From assembly GCA_016200135.1 (NCBI GenBank), contig JACQFI010000002.1, positions 28,082-92,081 on the forward strand: a DNA stretch of 64,000 nucleotides, in the 5' to 3' direction. The translations under genes were made by a program, and so were the position numbers. Below, piece after piece: positions 59,506 to 64,000 of this stretch (position 1 is its first letter; every line of letters begins with the position of its first letter). This DNA comes from Planctomycetota bacterium. GTDB taxonomy: Bacteria > Planctomycetota > SZUA-567 > H5-PLA8. Under the pieces are notes generated by a model. It saw only the letters and a program-made list of their open reading frames with translations. It had not been told where the DNA came from and searched no databases.

Positions 59506-59595
59506 CCCTCCCCCCTTGAGTGGGAGGGTTAGGGTGGGGGGTAGATGATCCCACGACTTCCCCCCTCCCTGACCCTCCACCGCAAGGGCGGAGGG
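59506..59595. repeat. Large GC-rich intergenic inverted repeat (REP/MITE-like)
   Basis: Left arm 59506-59540 and right arm 59560-59595 are inverted copies at about 80% identity (CCCTCC-x-CCCTTG and AGGGT-x-AGGG-x-GGGGG parts pair). It lies between the binding protein and permease genes and probably forms a strong RNA hairpin, which could lower permease expression relative to the binding protein. Confidence 0.8.
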
Positions 59596-59656
59596 AATAT
59601 GACACCGAAGATGCCGCCGCGGTGAAGTACGAAAAAAATGATTCGCCCAAAAGTCC

Positions 59657-60682
59657 TCACCAGACCAGCTCGGACTCGATGAACGTCTTCACGACTGGAA
59701 AACGCTTCGACAGCGCGGACCAATCGACTTCCATCCGCTTGAGCTTGTCGATCTTGAACGGTTCGGCGGGGCCTGCGACGCCCGGGCGCAGCGGAAACTG
59801 CGCCGCCTCCGACTTCGCCAGCAGCCCTTCGGCCTCGGCGGAGAGCAGGAATTCGATCAGCTTCTTCCCGTTTTCCGCGTTCGGCCCGCCCTTGATCAGC
59901 ATCACCGAGTGCGGGATCACGAACGCGCCCATGCCGTCCTGGTCTGGAAAGACCATCGCAACGGGACTCTTCTTGAGATACGCGCCGCGCGCATCGTCGG
60001 TGTCGGTGAGGCAGACGTCGGCTTCGCCGTTGGCGACCATGTTGCGCGTCATCGCATTGCCGGGCGCGATCTTTATGTCATTCGCCTTGAGCGCGCGAAA
60101 GAATTCCTTGGCTTTCTCTTCGCCGAGCACTTCAAAAAGCGCCACCGCGTGCGTGAAGGTAGTCCCGAAGAGCGGGCGCGCGATCGCGACCTTGCCCTTC
60201 CAGCGCGGCTTCGTGAGGTCCCAGATGCCTTTGGGCGCATCTTCGGGCTTCACGGAATCTGTGTTGTAGAGCAACACGCGCGCACGCGCGGCGAAGCCGG
60301 TCCAATAGCCGTCCTTGTCCTTGTGCTGTTCGGGAATGCCCTCCGCCGAAGCGGCCTTGTAGGGCTCCAGCACGCCCTCTTCCTTGAGCACCAGCGTCTG
60401 GCCGAGCTCGTTGTTCCAGAAGACGTCGCATTCCGGGTGGTCCTTGCGCGCGATCAGGCGCGTGACTAAGCCCACGGTCTTCGCGGACTCGGCGTCGTAA
60501 TGCAGATCCACGCGAATCCCCGTGCGTTCCTCGAAGACCTTCACCAGGGGCTGCGCGAACTCCGGGTCCTGCGCGCAGAAGAGCACCACCGAGCCACCCG
60601 CCGGCTTGCCGTCGCCGCAGCCCGGCGCGAACGCTGCGAGCGAGAGCGTAAGTGCGAGAAGAAACAGGCGCGGCGGCTTCAT
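59657..60682 (-). CDS. Iron-type ABC transporter substrate-binding lipoprotein
   Basis: 341 residues. Lipobox FAPGC (Cys22), then a type-2 periplasmic binding fold of the FutA/Fbp class: VVLFCAQDPEFAQPLVKVFEERTGI, CDVFWNNELGQTLVL, WTGFAARARVLLYNT, TDTDDARGAYLKK and IPHSVMLIKGGPNAENGKKLIEFLLS. FutA/FbpA-type iron sites use tyrosines (YNTD is present; the paired second Tyr is not obvious), so iron is likely but not certain. ATG 60682 overlaps the stop of the cytochrome gene (TGATG) with AGGAG 6 nt upstream, so it is coupled to it. The permease gene follows after the repeat. Confidence 0.85.
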   Translation of the reverse strand: MKPPRLFLLALTLSLAAFAPGCGDGKPAGGSVVLFCAQDPEFAQPLVKVFEERTGIRVDLHYDAESAKTVGLVTRLIARKDHPECDVFWNNELGQTLVLKEEGVLEPYKAASAEGIPEQHKDKDGYWTGFAARARVLLYNTDSVKPEDAPKGIWDLTKPRWKGKVAIARPLFGTTFTHAVALFEVLGEEKAKEFFRALKANDIKIAPGNAMTRNMVANGEADVCLTDTDDARGAYLKKSPVAMVFPDQDGMGAFVIPHSVMLIKGGPNAENGKKLIEFLLSAEAEGLLAKSEAAQFPLRPGVAGPAEPFKIDKLKRMEVDWSALSKRFPVVKTFIESELVW

Positions 60683-61773
60683 CAGAACTCCTGTTCCAAC
60701 TGGGCCATGATCACGGCGTCGCGGTTGAGCATGGCCGAGTCGAGTTTGTACGTCAGCGTCGCGAAGACTTTTCCGTGCGGCACGGTGAGCGGGTATTCGA
60801 GCACGCGCGGCACGCCGGGCATGATCTGCGTCGAGGGAATCTTATCGCGCGCCAACCGCGGCGGCGCCTGAAAGATGGCCTCGTGCGCCTGCGTCTCGTC
60901 CATATCGTCCACCGTCTTGCCGTCTTCGACGCGCGTGCCCTTCTTCACCTGCACGGAGATCTCCAACCGCACGATGCGGTTGTTGATCTCCCCCGGCACG
61001 CCGTGCGCGGCGCCGATGTTGGTCACCGTCACGGTCAGCTTGCCGTCCTTCACGGCGGCCTCTAGCTTCAGGGATTTCTTCAAACCTTCCACGTCGTGCC
61101 CGCCGTTGTGGAAGGTGTGCTTGCGCGTGTCGCGCAGCGGACCCAAGTCCGCGACCTGCCGCCGGACCTTTTCCATGTGGCAGTCCTGGCACGAGATCCC
61201 GCGCTTGGGGTAGTCGCTGGCGAGGTACTCCTTAAAGAGGTTGTGCGTCGCGTGGCAGTGGTAACAGGCCTGCGAGGTCTTCAGCTCGGGTTCCAGCGTA
61301 CCGCCGCACGCAGCCTTGCTGCCGAGCGTCCCGAAGGTCCGCCCGTTCTTGACGTGGCAGGTCAGGCAGTCCACGCCGTCCGGGCGGTTGGCCTCGCGCA
61401 GCTTGGGCTCGGAGCTGTTGAGCCCGACTTCGAGCATCGGCTGCGGCGCATGGCACGAGAGGCATTCGGCCTTGGTGTAGTTGATCGAGTACGAGCGGAA
61501 GATCGCTTCGGTCCATGACGTGGCGTGCTGGTCGCGCCGCCACTCGGCAAAGATCTGGCTATGGCATGCGATGCACTGGCCGCTGGAAGTAAAGGACACA
61601 GGCTGCGCCGTGGCCGTTCCGTCGCTAGCGGAAGTACCTGAAGCCGACGCGGGCGGCGGCGCTGGAGGCGCGTCCGCGCGTTGCTCGCCGGGCGTGAGCG
61701 AGGCCGTGTACGCCAGGAAGGCCGCCAGCAGGGCCACCAGGCCCAGGGCCACGAACCACTTCCCACGCTGCAT
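60682..61773 (-). CDS. Five-haem c-type cytochrome, membrane-anchored
   Basis: 363 residues. One N-terminal helix (FVALGLVALLAAFLAYTAS) is an anchor or uncleaved signal. Five CxxCH haem sites: CIACH (67-71), CLSCH (104-108), CLTCH (136-140), CYHCH (170-174) and CQDCH (195-199), with further His residues (QHATSW, KHTFHNGGH) as possible second ligands. The pattern resembles the cytochrome c554 / multihaem family. A C-terminal beta-rich domain (KLTVTVTNIGAAHGVPGEINNRIVRLEISVQV split over strands) follows. It is periplasmic electron transfer, coupled to an iron-type binding protein by a 1-nt overlap, which suggests ferric or ferrous handling, but this is inference. Confidence 0.88.
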   Translation of the reverse strand: MQRGKWFVALGLVALLAAFLAYTASLTPGEQRADAPPAPPPASASGTSASDGTATAQPVSFTSSGQCIACHSQIFAEWRRDQHATSWTEAIFRSYSINYTKAECLSCHAPQPMLEVGLNSSEPKLREANRPDGVDCLTCHVKNGRTFGTLGSKAACGGTLEPELKTSQACYHCHATHNLFKEYLASDYPKRGISCQDCHMEKVRRQVADLGPLRDTRKHTFHNGGHDVEGLKKSLKLEAAVKDGKLTVTVTNIGAAHGVPGEINNRIVRLEISVQVKKGTRVEDGKTVDDMDETQAHEAIFQAPPRLARDKIPSTQIMPGVPRVLEYPLTVPHGKVFATLTYKLDSAMLNRDAVIMAQLEQEF

Positions 61774-61947
61774 GTCCGGCTCCGTGCCTGAGCGCCGCCT
61801 GCGGACGCCCCAAATCAGACGGACGAAAGTACGGTCTTGTCACGGCTGACTTGCGGAAGCATAGGCCGGGAAGCGAGATTGGGCAAAAACGATTCGGACG
61901 ATGTAAGGGAAAACGAGGGCGGGCGGGGAACGAAAGCCGGCGAGCGT

Positions 61948-62283
61948 TCAGGCGCCGTGGGGGCTCTCGCACTTTGGCGCGCCCTGCTTGTGGAGGATCA
62001 GGCGTTCGACCGGCTTCCCGCCAAGCAGGTGCTGCTCGACGATCTCCGGGATGTCGCGGGGCTTCACGCCCTTGTACCAGACGCCTTCCGGGTACACGAC
62101 CATGTTGGGCCCCAGGCCGCACTGGCCCAGGCAGAGCGTCTTGGTGACCTTGACCTTCTTCTCGAAGTCCGCGCCCAGCTTCTTGCGCAGGAGCTGGTGC
62201 ATCTGCAGGCGCAGCCCGAACGGATCGCCTTCCGAGCACGTCGTGGACGTGCAGATAAACACGTGGCGGATGTAATCGTCCAT
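61948..62283 (-). CDS. Thioredoxin-like [2Fe-2S] ferredoxin
   Basis: 111 residues of the NuoE-like thioredoxin-fold ferredoxin family. Cluster ligands: C11 and C16 (FICTSTTC), C51 and C55 (LCLGQCGLGP), followed by the conserved NMVVYPEGVWYKGVKPRDIPEIVEQHL. Soluble one-electron carrier in the cytoplasm. Unlike the cytochrome it has no signal peptide. It lies 174 nt upstream of the cytochrome gene on the same strand, with no clear terminator between. Start at 62283 (MDDYIRHVFICT) fits the family. Confidence 0.88.
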   Translation of the reverse strand: MDDYIRHVFICTSTTCSEGDPFGLRLQMHQLLRKKLGADFEKKVKVTKTLCLGQCGLGPNMVVYPEGVWYKGVKPRDIPEIVEQHLLGGKPVERLILHKQGAPKCESPHGA

Positions 62284-62347
62284 GGAAGGCTCAGGCCCGC
62301 GAAGCGCTCTTAGCTATAAGAGTATCGGCCGGTCCCGCGCCGGGGAA

Positions 62348-63055
62348 TCAGAATTCCTGGATGTGCCGGACCAGTTTCCACATGCGCAGGACGTCGTCCT
62401 TGGGGAAGTTCTGGTCCGGGAAGCGGACGTTGAGCGCCGAGAGCCGCACCCGCTCGCCGGCGTCCTCGAAGGCAACGCGGCGGAACGTGGTGACGGTCTT
62501 GGTGTGGACGAGCGCCAGGTCGCCGGTCTGCGGCGTGGGCCGGTCGGCAAAGATGAGCACCTCGCCCGGGCGGAACGTGAGCGCGCCGCCTCCGGCGGTC
62601 TGCATCGAATCGTCGCAGACGCGCACGCCAAAGGCGCGGCCGTTCACCGGCAGCAGTTGCAGCGTGAGTTCCATCTTGCCCGCGGGCTGGTGCGAGGAGT
62701 CGAGCGCCGCGTTGTACCCGCTGTTGGTGCTGAAGAGCGGCACCGGGGAGAGCTTGCCCGCGAAGAGCTGGCCCGCGTTGCGCGGCGAGAGCATCGCGCC
62801 ACACTTGGCCTCGACCTCGCGCGCCTTGTCTTCGCTCAGCAGATCGCGGACCTGGACATCCAGGGCCATCGCCACCTTCTGTAAGGTGGACGGCCGCGGG
62901 ACCACCAAGCCGTTTTCGATGCGCGACAGATTGGGTTGCTTGAGACCGGTCAGGGCGGCCAGTTCGGACTGGCGCATGCCCTTCTCCTTGCGCATTACGT
63001 GGATAATGCGCCCGACGTAGCGGTGGACGGGAGGAAGGTTGTTGTCGTCGGCCAT
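62348..63055 (-). CDS. XRE-family repressor with S24/LexA-like domain, catalytic Lys replaced
   Basis: 235 residues. Helix-turn-helix of the XRE type at about 27-66 (RQSELAALTGLKQPNLSRIENG). C-terminal S24/LexA-like domain with the Ser in VCDDSMQ (Ser140) and GEVLIFADRPTPQTGDLALV. The Lys that activates this Ser in LexA (pattern VTVKRF) is Arg here (TTFRRV, Arg182). An Ala-Gly pair lies at 99-100 (LFAGKLSPVP), as at LexA-type cleavage sites. Self-cleavage is therefore doubtful; it may be a stable dimeric repressor. A CATAC-N7-GTATG palindrome (63097-63113) lies at its likely promoter, as for autorepression. No SOS gene neighbours. Confidence 0.85.
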   Translation of the reverse strand: MADDNNLPPVHRYVGRIIHVMRKEKGMRQSELAALTGLKQPNLSRIENGLVVPRPSTLQKVAMALDVQVRDLLSEDKAREVEAKCGAMLSPRNAGQLFAGKLSPVPLFSTNSGYNAALDSSHQPAGKMELTLQLLPVNGRAFGVRVCDDSMQTAGGGALTFRPGEVLIFADRPTPQTGDLALVHTKTVTTFRRVAFEDAGERVRLSALNVRFPDQNFPKDDVLRMWKLVRHIQEF

Positions 63056-63096
63056 ATCGTGCTGTTAAGAATGCACGGTGCTGCACATATCTTTAG

Positions 63097-63113
63097 CATA
63101 CTCATTGCGTATG
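63097..63113. promoter_or_regulatory. Possible operator palindrome upstream of the S24-type repressor
   Basis: CATAC at 63097-63101 and GTATG at 63109-63113, 42 nt before the repressor start and overlapping a -10-like stretch on the minus strand. Confidence 0.35.
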
Positions 63114-63203
63114 AAATCCTAGCATTGGATATAAGACGCGCAAGCAAAAGAATGTGCCTCTGTTTCATACACTGCCCTATAATGCTCATGTGCGCAATTT
63201 CTC

Positions 63204-63218
63204 AGAATGGAACATTCT
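63204..63218. promoter_or_regulatory. Perfect palindrome upstream of msrB
   Basis: AGAATG-GAA-CATTCT: two perfect 6-bp inverted halves around 3 nt, 89 nt before the msrB start. A repressor site is likely; which regulator binds is unknown. Confidence 0.4.
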
Positions 63219-63306
63219 GTCAAGCATTCATTAGACAACTGTAATCCGGAAATACTTAGACCATCTCGCGGTATGCGTAGTGCGGAGGCGCGCGAGGAAC
63301 ATGACG

Positions 63307-63885
63307 ATGCGAACGTGGGTGTATGGGGTAGTGTTTTCAGGATTGCTGCTGGGTCTTGCCGGATGCGGCCAGCAGCCCGGCGGCGCCGCACAGGTACCCG
63401 CCCCGCAGCCGCAGGTTGCGCCCGTGGATACGAAGACCGCCGAGGCCGCAAAGACCGAAGGGGAAAAGAGCATGAGCGCCGAGATCCCGCCCGAGAAACT
63501 CCCCCAGACCGAAGACGAGTGGAAGAAGATCCTCACGCCGGACCAGTTCCGCGTCGCGCGGCAGAAGGGCACCGAGCGCGCGTTCACCGGCGAATTCTGG
63601 AACAACCACAAGCCGGGCGTCTACCGCTGCGTCTGCTGCGGCGCGGAACTCTTCAAGTCCGATACCAAGTTCGACTCCGGCACCGGCTGGCCGAGCTTCT
63701 ACCAGGCCGCCGCCGAAGGCCGCGTGAAGGACACCGCGGACAACACTCACGGTATGCAGCGCGTAGAGGTCACCTGCAAGCGCTGTGGCGCGCACCTGGG
63801 CCACGTCTTCGACGACGGCCCCGAGCCCACCGGCCTGCGTTACTGCATCAACTCGGTCTCGCTAAAATTCGAAGAAAAGAAGTAG
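63307..63885 (+). CDS. msrB: Peptide-methionine (R)-S-oxide reductase, lipoprotein form
   Basis: 192 residues from ATG 63307, chosen because GAGGA lies 8 nt upstream; earlier ATGs at 63301 and 63280 fit less well. Lipobox LAGC (Cys20) puts the enzyme in the envelope, with a Pro/Ala/Lys linker to about 60. The MsrB domain has the zinc ligands C108/C111 (CVCC) and C147/C150 (CKRC), the WPSF block, [12 protein letters not shown], and catalytic Cys170 in [11 protein letters not shown]. It reduces methionine-R-sulfoxide in proteins, here extracytoplasmic. No msrA is fused or adjacent within the window. Confidence 0.95.
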   Translation: MRTWVYGVVFSGLLLGLAGCGQQPGGAAQVPAPQPQVAPVDTKTAEAAKTEGEKSMSAEIPPEKLPQTEDEWKKILTPDQFRVARQKGTERAFTGEFWNNHKPGVYRCVCCGAELFKSDTKFDSGTGWPSFYQAAAEGRVKDTADNTHGMQRVEVTCKRCGAHLGHVFDDGPEPTGLRYCINSVSLKFEEKK

Positions 63886-63952
63886 CCCGCCGGAATCTTT
63901 CCGCGCCGCCGCACATCCATGGCTTCGTGCAGGCAGGCCCGGAGGAACCGCG

Positions 63953-64000
63953 ATGCGCCCGATCCCCAAGATGATGTTCGCCGCGCTGCTTGCCCTGGGC
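63953..64000 (+). CDS. Start of an exported protein, partial
   Basis: GGAGG lies 7 nt before ATG 63953. The 16 visible residues (MRPIPKMMFAALLALG) look like the beginning of a signal peptide. 67 nt after msrB on the same strand, so possibly co-transcribed. The rest is outside the window. Confidence 0.6.
   Translation, partial: MRPIPKMMFAALLALG

Noticed and set aside
59480..59650. Extended N-terminus of the permease
   Set aside because: The extension is encoded by the intergenic inverted repeat and gives Pro/Gly-rich nonsense; GTG 59479 has a good ribosome binding site.

Overview
The window is a GC-rich stretch of a Gram-negative bacterial chromosome. It has an outer-membrane porin ending in an aromatic residue, lipoprotein signal peptides, MacAB-type efflux parts and GGAGG-type ribosome binding sites. 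Features that point (as inference only) to an uncultivated Planctomycetota-like or neighbouring phylum such as Hydrogenedentota or Sumerlaeota are PQQ-type propellers, sugar isomerase plus Gfo/Idh/MocA pairs, Ser/Thr kinases with Sel1 repeats, several FHA proteins, a GYF_2-PrsW fusion and a giant C25 peptidase. No rRNA, tRNA, CRISPR array, insertion sequence or prophage was seen.

Layout. 0-9.4 kb: end of a membrane fusion protein without its anchor, cmk, a coiled-coil exported protein, an HNH nuclease, a TPR/jelly-roll protein, a PQQ-propeller protein, a broken solute-binding/AraC fusion and a membrane-anchored TPR protein. 9.8-18.1 kb: a large von Willebrand A protein, then a polysaccharide-use locus (AraC regulator facing isomerase, oxidoreductase and GH9 glucanase). 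18.2-25.1 kb: a gingipain-type (C25) peptidase with exact 381-bp repeats, frameshifted in its last repeat, coupled to a PqqD-like gene. 25.4-39 kb: a signalling island with two Ser/Thr kinases, a double-FHA membrane serine protease, an FHA-GAF sigma-54 activator, a GYF_2-PrsW protease and small membrane or secreted proteins. 39-45 kb: housekeeping accA, a porin, rpsO and pnp. 45.1-52.1 kb: an efflux operon with three different membrane fusion proteins, one ABC ATPase and one permease. 52.3-57.9 kb: a transglutaminase-like exported protein, a three-gene operon (DUF3592-like membrane protein, GspF-N/arrestin-like protein, P-loop ATPase) and a YihY-family protein whose C-terminal domain is out of frame. 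57.9-62.3 kb: iron-type ABC permease and binding protein behind a five-haem cytochrome, plus a thioredoxin-like ferredoxin. 62.3-64 kb: an S24-type repressor, a lipoprotein MsrB and the start of one more exported protein.

The most interesting result is regulatory. In the signalling island, four plus-strand promoters (before the genes at 26627, 30093, 35350 and 36160) each have a CCGGAWTCCGG-type palindrome about 80-120 bp upstream of a sigma-54-like -24/-12 element. That is the layout expected for enhancer sites of the FHA-GAF-AAA-Fis activator encoded in the same island. It suggests a circuit in which Ser/Thr kinases signal through FHA domains to a sigma-54 activator that in turn drives kinase, protease and secreted-protein genes.
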